Shown: in pieces, positions 48,938-57,295 of the stretch
How the letters are laid out: each line of letters begins with the position of its first letter
How positions within the stretch are numbered: position 1 is the first letter of the stretch
Origin: Cribrihabitans_A pelagius
Lineage (GTDB): Bacteria; Pseudomonadota; Alphaproteobacteria; Rhodobacterales; Rhodobacteraceae
Direction of reading: 5' to 3'
Assembly: GCF_048820915.1 (NCBI RefSeq)
Contig: NZ_JBMERR010000017.1
Location: 46,826 to 110,825, forward strand
Length of the DNA: 64,000 bases
Made by a program: the position numbers and the translations under genes
The notes under the pieces: generated by a model
What the model was told of the DNA's origin: nothing
Seen by the model: only the letters and a program-made list of their open reading frames with translations
The model's database searches: none

Positions 48938-49252
48938 GCTGGGCCGCAGGCCGGAGCAGACAGGAAAGGCGCCCGATCGGGCGCCTTTTTCATTTGGACT
49001 TCCGCAAACCGTGTTGGCTACCCACGCCGGATAGCGTCCCCCCGCAGCGGCAATCGCAGGCGGCAACCGGAAAGCCGTGCCGCGCGGGCGACACGCGGCG
49101 GCCTTCGGCCTTGTGTCCGATGCCGGGGACAGCCAGTACCGGGTTCTCGGCGGTTAATGCCGCCCGGCGCGTGCAGATCATTCTGCTGCCTCGGACTTGC
49201 GAAGGGCTGGCCGGGTGAGCGCCCTTCTTTGCCTGCGGGGATAGCGCGCGGC
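48938..49252. other. Intergenic region between grxD and zapA (convergent)
   Basis: About 315 bases. Apart from the grxD terminator it contains only short frames without ribosome sites; no RNA gene or repeat was recognised. It may also hold the zapA terminator, but no T-tract hairpin for the reverse strand was clear. Confidence 0.45.
48965..48990 (+). terminator. Rho-independent terminator of grxD
   Basis: GGCGCCCGATCGGGCGCC, a self-complementary hairpin, flanked by AAA on the left and TTTTT on the right, 30 bases after the grxD stop. Confidence 0.9.
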
Positions 49253-49654
49253 CTACTCAGGCTGCGCTGCCTTTTCCTCGATCTCCTGGGCCAGCGCCTC
49301 GGTGCGGGCGGCGAGTTCGGCCAGGGTTTCGGTGACCAGCGGCGGCACCACCGGCACTTCGATCCGTTCCGGCTCCGGTGCAGGCGCGGCGCGCAGTGCG
49401 GCCAGCTCCTGCTCGCGCTCGGCCAGAACGGCCTCCAGCTCCTTGTTGCGTTCCTCCACCGCGGTGGTTTTGTCCGCCAGCATCAGCCCCGCCATCAGCA
49501 GCATCCGCGCTTCGGGCATGCGGCCGATCTGGTCAGACAGCACCTGCGCCTCATCGTCCAGCATCTTGGCGGCGGAGTGCAGATAGCTCTCCTCGCCCTC
49601 CTGGCAGGAGACCTCAAAGCCGCGGCCGCCGATGTGAATGGTGACTTCCGGCAT
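49253..49654 (-). CDS. zapA: Cell division protein ZapA
   Basis: A 133-residue FtsZ-ring-associated protein. The N-terminal ZapA domain begins MPEVTIHIGGRGFEVSCQEG and contains YLHSAAKMLDDEAQVLSDQ and RMLLMAGLMLADK. The C-terminal part is a coiled coil extended by a Pro-rich tail not seen in the short E. coli form. Its ATG overlaps the stop of the upstream coiled-coil gene by one base, so both are co-translated. Confidence 0.9.
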   Translation of the reverse strand: MPEVTIHIGGRGFEVSCQEGEESYLHSAAKMLDDEAQVLSDQIGRMPEARMLLMAGLMLADKTTAVEERNKELEAVLAEREQELAALRAAPAPEPERIEVPVVPPLVTETLAELAARTEALAQEIEEKAAQPE

Positions 49655-50583
49655 CAGACTTCCTCTCCTTCGGGCAGGCTGCGCGCATCGGCAAGAAGCG
49701 GCTCCAGCTTGGCCAGCACGACGTTGACCTGGGCTTGGTCGCTGGCTTGGGCCGCGCGCAGCCCCTCGATTTCCGCTTCCATCGCGGCGTTGATCAGGCT
49801 GGCATCGCCGACGCCTTCGGCATTGGCAGCGCGCAGCGCTGTGTTGGAGGCGCGCAGTTCCTCATTGGCCCGGCGCAGCTGCTGCAATTCACTGTCGAGC
49901 CGGATCAGCATTTCGTTCTGGCGGGCCAGCTCGGCGCTCACGTCTTGCGACGCGGGCGCGGCCGCACCCGCAGCCTCGGCGGCCTGCGCCTGCTCCAGTT
50001 CGGCCTGCTGCACCTGCTGCTGCGCCTCGGCCACGGCGGCTTGCGCGGTTTCCAGCTGTTCGCGCAGCGCCGCAATCTCGGCCTCCACTGCACCGCCGTC
50101 CCCGCCCGGGGAAAGCTCTTCAAGCTCCCGTTTCAATCCGGAATTTGCCGCCTGGGCCTCGGCCAGCCGATCCTCCAGCGCCTCGCGCTGGCTAGCGGCG
50201 CCATTGGCGGCGGCTTCCAGCTCGGCTTTCAGCCGCTTTGCTTCGGCCCTCAGCGCCTGTTTCTCGGCCGGGTCGCCGGCCTCGTTGCGCAAGAGCTCCA
50301 GTTCAGCCTGCATCGCCGACATGTCGCTGTTGGGGCCGGCCTGGCTTTCCGCCTCTTTCAGGCGGGCATGCAGGGCCTTCAGCCGTTCCTCTAGCTGAGC
50401 ATTGGCGAGACGTTCCTCTTCCAGCTCCTGCTCAAGCGCGGCATTGCCCGCGCCGCTGCTGGCGGCGGCTTCCGCCGCGCGGGCGATGCCGGCTTCGCGC
50501 GCGGCCTCCATCGCCCTGGTGCCGGCGCCGATCCGCTCCAGCGCGGCCTGGATGCGGCCTTGCAACTCTTCAATCTGGTTCAT
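49654..50583 (-). CDS. Long coiled-coil protein in an operon with zapA
   Basis: A 309-residue protein made almost entirely of heptad repeats (EELQGRIQAALERIGAGTRA, EEERLANAQLEERLKALHAR, LDSELQQLRRANEELRASNT). Short Ala/Gly-rich breaks occur near residues 40, 160 and 205. No signal peptide or membrane segment is present. It is upstream of zapA and overlaps its start by one base, which suggests a role in the divisome, perhaps as a structural partner like ZapB. It has no recognisable enzymatic domain; the division role is inferred from context. Confidence 0.78.
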   Translation of the reverse strand: MNQIEELQGRIQAALERIGAGTRAMEAAREAGIARAAEAAASSGAGNAALEQELEEERLANAQLEERLKALHARLKEAESQAGPNSDMSAMQAELELLRNEAGDPAEKQALRAEAKRLKAELEAAANGAASQREALEDRLAEAQAANSGLKRELEELSPGGDGGAVEAEIAALREQLETAQAAVAEAQQQVQQAELEQAQAAEAAGAAAPASQDVSAELARQNEMLIRLDSELQQLRRANEELRASNTALRAANAEGVGDASLINAAMEAEIEGLRAAQASDQAQVNVVLAKLEPLLADARSLPEGEEV

Positions 50584-50850
50584 GCCTGTCCCTCACCCGT
50601 CCGCCTCTTCCCGCGTTGCCTGTTCCAGCCGGTCTTTGCGAATCGCAAGCCCCCGACCGGGTCCGGTCCGGGGCGCTGTTTCAGGAGTAAAACACCCATC
50701 CTTGCCTTTCAACCACTTGCCCGCGGTCCTTCGCGCGGTATCGCAAGGATTGGCGCAGCAGTGCTTGATCTTTGCGGCACCGCTGGTATTCAGCGCAGCG
50801 AAGGCGCTACCGCCCTAACCGATCGCCAGAAACGCCAAAGGATATTCCCC

Positions 50851-52872
50851 GTGGACCTGACCGCCCTGCGCACCGCAAACCCCGACCATTGGAACAAGGC
50901 CGCCGCCATCCGCGCTCTGGCGCTGGACGCCGTTGCTGCCGCCAATTCCGGGCATACCGGCATGCCGATCGGCATGGCCGATGTCGCCACGGTGCTGTTT
51001 GAAAAGCACCTCAAATTCGATGCATCCAACCCCGCCTGGCCGGACCGTGACCGGTTCATCCTGTCGGCCGGCCACGGCTCGATGCTGATCTACGCGCTCT
51101 TGTACCTCGCGGGCGACAAGCAGGTCACACTCGATCAGATCAAGAACTTCCGCCAGACCGGCGCGATCACCGCGGGCCACCCGGAGAACTTCCTGATCGA
51201 CGCGGTGGAAACCACCACCGGCCCGCTCGGCCAGGGCGTCGCCAATGCCGTGGGCTTTGCCATGGCCGAGGAGATGCAGCGCGCGCATTACGGCAAGAAG
51301 GTCGTCGACCACCACACCTATGTGATCGCCGGCGACGGCTGCCTGATGGAAGGCATCAGCCAGGAGGCCATCGGCCTGGCCGGCCGCCACCAGCTGGGCA
51401 AGCTGGTCGTGTTCTGGGACAACAACAACATCACCATCGACGGCAGCGTTGAACTCAGCGACCGCACCAACCAGGTGCAGCGTTTCAAGGCCTCGGGCTG
51501 GCACGTGCAGGAAATCGACGGCCATGACCCCAAGGCCATCGACGAGGCCATTGAAGCGGCGAAGAAAACCAAGAAGCCGTCCATGATCGCCTGCAAGACC
51601 CACATCGCCCTGGGCCATGCCGCGCAGGACACCTCCAAGGGCCACGGCGCGCTGACCGACAAGGACCAGCTGCAAGCGGCCAAGGACGCCTACGGCTGGA
51701 CCGGCGGTGCGTTCGAGGTGCCGGCGGACATCAAGTCCCAGTGGGAAGAGATCGGCGCCCGCGGCAAGTCCGAGCGCGAAGCCTGGGAAACCCGCTTTGC
51801 GGAACTCTCGCAGCAGAAGCAGGACCGCTTCAACCGCGCTTATGCGCTGGAGGCGCCCAGGAAACTGTCCGCCACCATCAAGGCGCTGAAAAAGCAGGTT
51901 TCCGAGACGCAGCCCAAGGTCGCGACCCGCAAATCCTCGGAAATGGCGCTGGAAGTGATCAACCCGATCATGCCGGAAACCGTGGGCGGCTCAGCCGACC
52001 TCACCGGCTCCAACAACACCAAGACCGGCGATCTCGGCGTCTTCGACACCGACAATCGTAAGGGCCGCTACATCTACTGGGGCATCCGCGAGCACGGCAT
52101 GGCCGCGGCGATGAACGGCATGGTGCTGCATGGCGGCGTGCGCGCTTACGGCGGCACCTTCTTCTGCTTCACCGACTATGCCCGCCCGGCGATGCGCCTG
52201 GCCGCGCTGTCCAAGATCCCGACCGTGTTCGTGATGACCCACGATTCCATCGGCGTCGGCGAAGACGGCCCGACCCACCAGCCGGTTGAGCATTTGGCGA
52301 TCTGCCGCGCGACCCCGAACACTTATGTGTTCCGCCCCGCCGACACCGTCGAGACTGCGGAAGCCTGGGAAATTGCCCTAACCGCCAAAGAGACCCCCTC
52401 GGTGCTGGCGCTGACCCGGCAGAACCTGCCCACCGTGCGGACCGAGCACAAGCTCAACAACATGGTCGAAAAAGGCGCCTATGTGCTGGCCGAGGCCGAG
52501 GGCAAGCGCCAGGTGATCCTGATTGCCACCGGCTCCGAGGTCTCCGTCGCGATGGAAGCCAAGACCAAGCTGGAAGGTGAAGGCATCGGCACCCGCGTGG
52601 TCTCTATGCCCTGCATGGAGCTGTTTGCCGCGCAGGACGAAGCCTACCGCCGCAAGGTCCTGCCCGCGGGCCCCGTGCGCGTCGGCATCGAGGCAGCTGT
52701 CCGCGACGGCGGCTGGGACCGTTGGCTCTTGGGCGAGCGCGGCCAGGAGAAGAAAGCCGGCTTCGTCGGCATGGACCGCTTCGGCGCCTCCGCCCCCGCG
52801 GGCGAGCTGTTCGAGCGCTTCGGCATCACCGCCGAGGGCACCGTTGCCAAGGTGAAAGAGCTGCTGGGTTAA
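50851..52872 (+). CDS. tkt: Transketolase
   Basis: ThDP enzyme of the pentose-phosphate pathway and Calvin-type carbon rearrangements. The 673-residue protein uses GTG at 50851 (VDLTALRTANPDHWNKAAAI), preceded by AAAGGA; the frame continues upstream in low-similarity sequence. Conserved segments: NSGHTGMPIGMADVATVLF, FILSAGHGSMLIYALLYL, TTGPLGQGVANAVGFAMAE, GDGCLMEGISQEA, YWGIREHGMAAAMNG and DSIGVGEDGPTHQPVEHLA. A terminator follows. It is divergent from the coiled-coil gene. Confidence 0.96.
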   Translation: MDLTALRTANPDHWNKAAAIRALALDAVAAANSGHTGMPIGMADVATVLFEKHLKFDASNPAWPDRDRFILSAGHGSMLIYALLYLAGDKQVTLDQIKNFRQTGAITAGHPENFLIDAVETTTGPLGQGVANAVGFAMAEEMQRAHYGKKVVDHHTYVIAGDGCLMEGISQEAIGLAGRHQLGKLVVFWDNNNITIDGSVELSDRTNQVQRFKASGWHVQEIDGHDPKAIDEAIEAAKKTKKPSMIACKTHIALGHAAQDTSKGHGALTDKDQLQAAKDAYGWTGGAFEVPADIKSQWEEIGARGKSEREAWETRFAELSQQKQDRFNRAYALEAPRKLSATIKALKKQVSETQPKVATRKSSEMALEVINPIMPETVGGSADLTGSNNTKTGDLGVFDTDNRKGRYIYWGIREHGMAAAMNGMVLHGGVRAYGGTFFCFTDYARPAMRLAALSKIPTVFVMTHDSIGVGEDGPTHQPVEHLAICRATPNTYVFRPADTVETAEAWEIALTAKETPSVLALTRQNLPTVRTEHKLNNMVEKGAYVLAEAEGKRQVILIATGSEVSVAMEAKTKLEGEGIGTRVVSMPCMELFAAQDEAYRRKVLPAGPVRVGIEAAVRDGGWDRWLLGERGQEKKAGFVGMDRFGASAPAGELFERFGITAEGTVAKVKELLG

Positions 52873-52896
52873 AGCTACCGCCGATCTGAAAGCCAA

Positions 52897-52927
52897 ACGC
52901 CGGCAGCCAGACGCTGCCGGCGTTTTT
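52897..52927 (+). terminator. Rho-independent terminator of tkt
   Basis: A 10-bp stem (ACGCCGGCAG / CTGCCGGCGT) with a seven-base loop and a T run, 25 bases after the tkt stop. Confidence 0.9.
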
Positions 52928-52942
52928 GTGTCTCGGGCCCGT

Positions 52943-53275
52943 TCAGCTTGGCGGGGTATAGACCCCGCTCAGGCTGCTATAGGTCTTCAGGGCATCCTCG
53001 AATTCCGGCCAGTCAAACAGTGGCACCGTCTTGAAACTTTCGATCGCCCCGCCAAGGTTTGCCCTCAGCACGATTCCGATAAAGTCGCTTTGCTTGGGGA
53101 CGTCGCAGATCAGGGCGATATGATGCTCCTGACCGATCAGCCCATAAAACCCCAGCAGCTTTCCGCCTGCAGCCTCGACAGTTTTGCGGGCCATTTCCTC
53201 CCGGTTCGATCCGCTTTCCACAATGCTTTTCACAGCCTGCGGCGTATACCGGGCCAGCCACATGAACAGTGCCAT
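52943..53275 (-). CDS. GYD-domain protein
   Basis: A 110-residue protein starting MALFMWLARYTPQAVKSIVE. It has the ferredoxin-like GYD pattern: EAAGGKLLGFYGLIGQEHHI then ALICDVPKQSDFIGIVLRAN (the Gly-Tyr-Asp motif is altered to a G-Y-G form). The family (PF08734) is of unknown function. The ATG at 53275 is chosen because an Arg/Val-rich extension to 53383 is not conserved in character. It lies convergent with tkt, with 15 bases after the tkt terminator. Confidence 0.75.
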   Translation of the reverse strand: MALFMWLARYTPQAVKSIVESGSNREEMARKTVEAAGGKLLGFYGLIGQEHHIALICDVPKQSDFIGIVLRANLGGAIESFKTVPLFDWPEFEDALKTYSSLSGVYTPPS

Positions 53276-53446
53276 GTGTTCCTCCTCGACTTTGTGATGC
53301 GCTAAGCCCACACGAGTCCAAACTGCCTGTTTGCCGGACGGCACGAGCAAGGCAAGTATATCACAGATCAGTGACTTGCGCACATTGGAGGAAGAACCAG
53401 GGGATACGGTCTCACACGGTTGCCAAAGGCGGCCTGCCCGGCCGGA

Positions 53447-54421
53447 TCAATGTTCCGCAGCTTTTCCGGAGAATTTCGCAATCAACGGCCCGATCACCCT
53501 GGTTGCCACCGGGATCAGCAGCAGCCCCAGCGCCACGCCGAACACCCCGTCCATCACCGCCTTGGCGGCCCATTCGACAACCCCTGTCCAGCCTGCAGGC
53601 ACCGCGTGGCCCACGGCATAAGCCCAGTCGTGGATGTGATGCCCCAGCCAGCCAAAGCCCAGCACTTCAAGCCCGTGAATGATGATCGAGCCGCCAACCC
53701 AGAGCATCGCCGCGGTGCCGACCACCGACAGGATCTTCATCAGCACCGGCATGAACTTCACCAGCCCGCGCCCCAGACCCCGGCCGGCCGCCGTATAGGC
53801 GTTACCGCTCAGAAACAGCCCCACATCGTCCATCTTCACGATCAGCGCCACCGATCCATAAACCGCCACCGTCACCCCAATGCCCACCACGGCCAGCGTC
53901 GCTGCCTGCATCCAGACGTTCGGCGCCTCGATCGCGGCGAGGGAGATGGTCATGATCTCGGCCGAGAGGATGAAGTCGGTCTTGATCGCGCCCTTCACCT
54001 TCTGCTCCTCCAGGTGGCCCGGGTCCTTCACGCTCATGTCCTCGTCGATGGCGTGGCTGGCATGCGGGAACAGCACGTGGAAGATCTTCTCCGCCCCTTC
54101 GAAACACAGGTAGGCGCCGCCCAGCATCAGAAGCGGCGTGATCAGCCAGGGCGCGAAATTGGCCAGCAGCATGGCAACGGGCAGCAAGAGCACCAGCTTG
54201 TTGAAAAATGAACCGCGCGCGATGCGCCAGATGATCGGCAGCTCCCGCGCGGGCGCAAAGCCCTGCACGTATTTCGGTGTTACCGCCGCATCGTCGATGA
54301 TCACCCCGGCTGTCTTGGCCCCGGCCTTGCCCGCCGCCGCCGCCACATCGTCGACCGAGGCCGCTGCCACCTTGGCAATCCCAGCCACATCATCCAGAAG
54401 CGCCAGCAAACCGCTCATCAT
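53447..54421 (-). CDS. DUF808 family membrane protein (YedI-like)
   Basis: A 324-residue inner-membrane protein matching DUF808: MMSGLLALLDDVAGIAKVAA at the start, TPKYVQGFAPARELPIIWRI, GGAYLCFEGAEKIFHVLFPH, KTDFILSAEIMTISLAAIEA and GSVALIVKMDDVGLFL. At least six hydrophobic segments are visible. The function is unknown. The ATG at 54421 (or the next codon, 54418) is used; the frame extends to 54481 without support. It is divergent from gap, and the operator array lies between them. Confidence 0.88.
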   Translation of the reverse strand: MMSGLLALLDDVAGIAKVAAASVDDVAAAAGKAGAKTAGVIIDDAAVTPKYVQGFAPARELPIIWRIARGSFFNKLVLLLPVAMLLANFAPWLITPLLMLGGAYLCFEGAEKIFHVLFPHASHAIDEDMSVKDPGHLEEQKVKGAIKTDFILSAEIMTISLAAIEAPNVWMQAATLAVVGIGVTVAVYGSVALIVKMDDVGLFLSGNAYTAAGRGLGRGLVKFMPVLMKILSVVGTAAMLWVGGSIIIHGLEVLGFGWLGHHIHDWAYAVGHAVPAGWTGVVEWAAKAVMDGVFGVALGLLLIPVATRVIGPLIAKFSGKAAEH

Positions 54422-54483
54422 CCCGTCCCGTCTCTTGGCCCGTGTTTCCCGCACCCTGCCTGCTTCCGGCGCCGGGCACAAGC

Positions 54484-54580
54484 GTTAGCGCCACCGCAAT
54501 ATCCCGTTATCGCCACCGCCCGGAATCGTTAGCGCCACCGTCAACTTTTTGCGCTAACAGTCTCATATAGTGGCGCTTTT
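54484..54580 (+). promoter_or_regulatory. Array of five LacI-type operator-like sites upstream of gap
   Basis: Palindrome GTTAGCGCTAAC-like sites: GTTAGCGCCACC (54484-54495), GTTATCGCCACC (54506-54517), GTTAGCGCCACC (54528-54539), TTTTGCGCTAAC (54547-54558) and AGTGGCGCTTTT (54569-54580). Spacings are 22, 22, 19 and 22 bases, about two helical turns. A -10-like TATAGT (54566-54571) lies between the last two. LacI-family carbon regulators such as CceR of Rhodobacter are the likely class of binder; this is inference. Confidence 0.6.
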
Positions 54581-54648
54581 TCCTCTTTAGACCGCATGGG
54601 CAGCGGGCTATATGGCGGCAAAGGAATTGCTCGCTTGGAGACCAGCTC

Positions 54649-55650
54649 ATGACCATCAAAGTCGGGATCAACGGTTTCGGCCGCATCGGCCGCTGCACCC
54701 TGTCGCACATCGCCGCTTCGGGCCGCGAGGACATCGAAGTGATCAAGGTGAACGCGACCGGCCCGCTGGAAACCGCCGCGCATCTGATCAAATACGACTC
54801 CGTGCATGGCCGGTTCCCGGGCGAGGTCTCCATCGGCGAGGGCACTATGAACCTCGGCCGCGGCGACATGCAGATGTTCTCCACCTACGACATGGACGCT
54901 CTGGACTGGTCGGGCTGCGACGTGGTGCTGGAATGCACCGGCAAGTTCAACGACGGCGAGAAGGCCATAGCCCATCTGCAGCGCGGTGCGAAGAAGGTGC
55001 TGCTGTCCGCCCCCGGCAAGAACGTCGACAAAACCATCGTCTTCGGCGTCAACGACAGCGAGCTGCGCGCCTCGGGCCGGATGATCTCCAACGGCTCCTG
55101 CACCACCAACTGTCTGGCACCCCTGGCCAAGGTGCTGGACGAGGCCTTCGGCATCGAGCACGGCATCATGACCACGATCCACGCCTACACCGGCGATCAG
55201 CCGACGCTGGACCGCCGTCACGACGACCTCTACCGCGCCCGTGCCGCTGCCATGTCGATGATCCCGACGACCACCGGCGCCGCCCAGGCCCTGGGCGAAG
55301 TGCTGCCGAACCTGAAAGGCCGCCTCGACGGCTCCGCGATCCGGGTTCCGACGCCGAATGTCTCCGCCGTGGATCTCACCTTCCGCGCCGCGCGCGACGT
55401 CACCACCGACCAGATCAACGCCGCGATGAAGGAAGCCGCAGACGGCGCAATGAAGGGCGTGCTGGGCTACGAGCCCGCACCGCTGGTCTCGACCGATTTC
55501 AACCACAGCAGCGAAAGCTCGATCTTCGCACCGGACCAGACCCGCGTCGTGGACGGCCGCATGGTGCGGGTGCTGGCTTGGTACGACAACGAATGGGGCT
55601 TCTCGGTGCGCATGGCCGATGTGGCCGTTGCCATGGGCAAGCTGGGCTGA
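54649..55650 (+). CDS. gap: Glyceraldehyde-3-phosphate dehydrogenase, type I
   Basis: Oxidises or reduces glyceraldehyde 3-phosphate in central carbon metabolism. The 333-residue protein has NGFGRIGR, catalytic Cys151 (SNGSCTTNCLAP) and His178 (TTIHAYTGDQ), and WYDNEWGFSVRM. The NAD-binding Asp of the classic NDL/NDT motif is replaced: VIKVNATGPLE has Ala in its place, and the usual LP pair in the S-loop is RR (LDRRHDDLYRARAA). This suggests relaxed or NADP(H) cofactor use. A small membrane ORF follows. The operator array upstream implies control by carbon status. Confidence 0.95.
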   Translation: MTIKVGINGFGRIGRCTLSHIAASGREDIEVIKVNATGPLETAAHLIKYDSVHGRFPGEVSIGEGTMNLGRGDMQMFSTYDMDALDWSGCDVVLECTGKFNDGEKAIAHLQRGAKKVLLSAPGKNVDKTIVFGVNDSELRASGRMISNGSCTTNCLAPLAKVLDEAFGIEHGIMTTIHAYTGDQPTLDRRHDDLYRARAAAMSMIPTTTGAAQALGEVLPNLKGRLDGSAIRVPTPNVSAVDLTFRAARDVTTDQINAAMKEAADGAMKGVLGYEPAPLVSTDFNHSSESSIFAPDQTRVVDGRMVRVLAWYDNEWGFSVRMADVAVAMGKLG

Positions 55651-55726
55651 CGCACGCCCTGCCCCTTGAGACTGCACGCCCGCTCAGGTTATCTGGGCGG
55701 GTGTTTTTCCCTGCGGCGGAGCCTCG

Positions 55727-55870
55727 ATGACCAACCGGATCGCCCTGACCCTGGCGCTGCTCCTGGCCGCGGCCGCCTCCATTGACGTGTTGCTGTTCGG
55801 CGACCGCCACCTGGTGTTTCTCGGCAAACGACTTTTCGCGCTGATTCACTGGACCGCCTTCTGGCGCTAG
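55727..55870 (+). CDS. Small membrane protein downstream of gap
   Basis: A 47-residue frame (MTNRIALTLALLLAAAASID then VLLFGDRHLVFLGKRLFALI and HWTAFWR). A GGCGGAG ribosome region precedes the ATG. A single N-terminal hydrophobic helix is followed by a short basic segment, and the end is FWR. It lies 76 bases after gap on the same strand, probably in its transcript. I recall similar short proteins in roseobacter genomes at this position, but have no function for it. Confidence 0.6.
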   Translation: MTNRIALTLALLLAAAASIDVLLFGDRHLVFLGKRLFALIHWTAFWR

Positions 55871-56166
55871 ACCAAGGATCGGGCTTCGGCTGGAGCGAAG
55901 CCGCCTTTACCCAAATCATCCCCAGCGCGGGACAAGGCCGAGAGGCCGCCGCGCATCGCCGGCGCGCCCTCCCGCGGCAGCGATGTGCGGCTTGCGGCTC
56001 AAGGACCGTGGCGGACAGATCGTCGCGGCGGACCGGAAGCGTATGGCGCGACTTCCCGGAAAGAGCCGGGACGTCCGCCCCGGCGCCGCGCGCGAAGCGC
56101 GCGCGCCAGAGAAGCGCAAAGCCGGAGCCGCCAGGCCCCGGCTTTGCTCAATTCACACGACCAACA
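55871..56166. other. Gap between the small gap-linked ORF and coaD (convergent)
   Basis: About 296 bases. It contains an imperfect G/C-rich hairpin near 56120-56148 (AGCCGG...CCGGCT) that may end coaD transcription on the reverse strand, and no supported gene. Confidence 0.4.
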
Positions 56167-56661
56167 CTAAACTGCGAACCGCGCTTTCAGTGCCTCGTTC
56201 ACCTCAGGGCTCACGAATTTCGACACATCGCCGCCCAGCCGCGCGATTTCCTTCACCAGCTTGGAGGCTATCGCCTGGTGCCGCGCTTCGGCCATCAGGA
56301 ATACCGTCTCGATCGAGCTGTCGAGCACACGGTTCATGCCGACCATCTGGAATTCATACTCGAAATCGGCAACAGCGCGCAGGCCGCGCACGATGATCTG
56401 GGCGCCGACGTCGCGCGCGCAGTCGATCAGCAGGTTCTCGAAGGGATGCGGCACGATCTCGGTGCCGGTCTCGGCGCTCAGCTTAGCGCATTCCGCCTCG
56501 ATCATCGCAAGCCGCTCCTCAAGCGGGAACAAGGGCCCCTTGTCGCGGTTGATTGCAACCCCGATGACCAGCTTATCGACCAGGGCGCAGGCCCGGCGGA
56601 TGATGTCGGCATGTCCGATGGTGATCGGGTCAAACGTGCCGGGATAAAGACCCACGCGCAT
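56167..56661 (-). CDS. coaD: Phosphopantetheine adenylyltransferase
   Basis: Penultimate step of coenzyme A synthesis. The 164-residue nucleotidyltransferase has GTFDPITIGHADIIRRA (Thr and the (H/T)xxH motif), INRDKGPLFPLEERLAMIE, IIVRGLRAVADFEYEFQM, and SKLVKEIARLGGDVSKFV. The length is normal. It lies about 140 bases downstream of the CBS protein on the same strand. Confidence 0.96.
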   Translation of the reverse strand: MRVGLYPGTFDPITIGHADIIRRACALVDKLVIGVAINRDKGPLFPLEERLAMIEAECAKLSAETGTEIVPHPFENLLIDCARDVGAQIIVRGLRAVADFEYEFQMVGMNRVLDSSIETVFLMAEARHQAIASKLVKEIARLGGDVSKFVSPEVNEALKARFAV

Positions 56662-56801
56662 GGGCGGCCTCCTGCCATGTCAAAATTTTCGCGCAGGCAA
56701 GCACATTTGCGCCCGCAAATGCAAGTGCGCAGAAATACGCATCGCGGGAGCCTGGCAGGAGCGCCCGGCGGTGACCCGCGCCGCGCTCAGCGCGCCATAA
56801 G

Positions 56802-57236
56802 TCAGTGCCCCATGATCATGTCCTGAAGCGCGTCCTTCTCCATCGCCACCTCCGACAGCTGCGCCTTCACCACGTCGCCCAGGGTCACGATGCCCGCGAG
56901 CTTGTCATTCTCGATCACCGGCATGTGGCGGAACCGACCCTCGGTCATCTGCTGCAGCACTTGATCCACGCTGGACTGGCGGGTGCAGGTGATCAGCTTG
57001 CGGGTCATGTAGCTGCTGACCGGCTTGTCGAGACAGCCGGGCCCGACCTTGCTCAGCTCCCGCACGATGTCGCGCTCCGAAAGGATGCCCTCGGCGGCCT
57101 CGCCGTCGGGAGACACCACGACGGTGCCAATCTGGTTCTCCGACATCATCCGCGCCGCTTCCGCCACGCTGGCCTCGGGCTTGATCGTCACCACCCCAGT
57201 GCCGGCCTTGGACTTGAGAATTTCTTGAACAAGCAT
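56802..57236 (-). CDS. CBS-domain protein
   Basis: A 144-residue protein made of two CBS motifs: MLVQEILKSKAGTGVVTIKP and ARMMSENQIGTVVVSPDGEAA in the first, VSSYMTRKLITCTRQSSVDQ and RFRHMPVIENDKLAGIVTLG in the second. Paired CBS motifs bind adenine nucleotides and usually regulate another domain, but here they stand alone. It is of the MoxR/IMP-dehydrogenase-like stand-alone type, function unknown. It lies upstream of coaD. Confidence 0.9.
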   Translation of the reverse strand: MLVQEILKSKAGTGVVTIKPEASVAEAARMMSENQIGTVVVSPDGEAAEGILSERDIVRELSKVGPGCLDKPVSSYMTRKLITCTRQSSVDQVLQQMTEGRFRHMPVIENDKLAGIVTLGDVVKAQLSEVAMEKDALQDMIMGH

Positions 57237-57295
57237 CCCGCAGATCTCCGAAAATATGTTGCCGCCTTTCTATTGAGGTTTGTCGCAACACCGCA

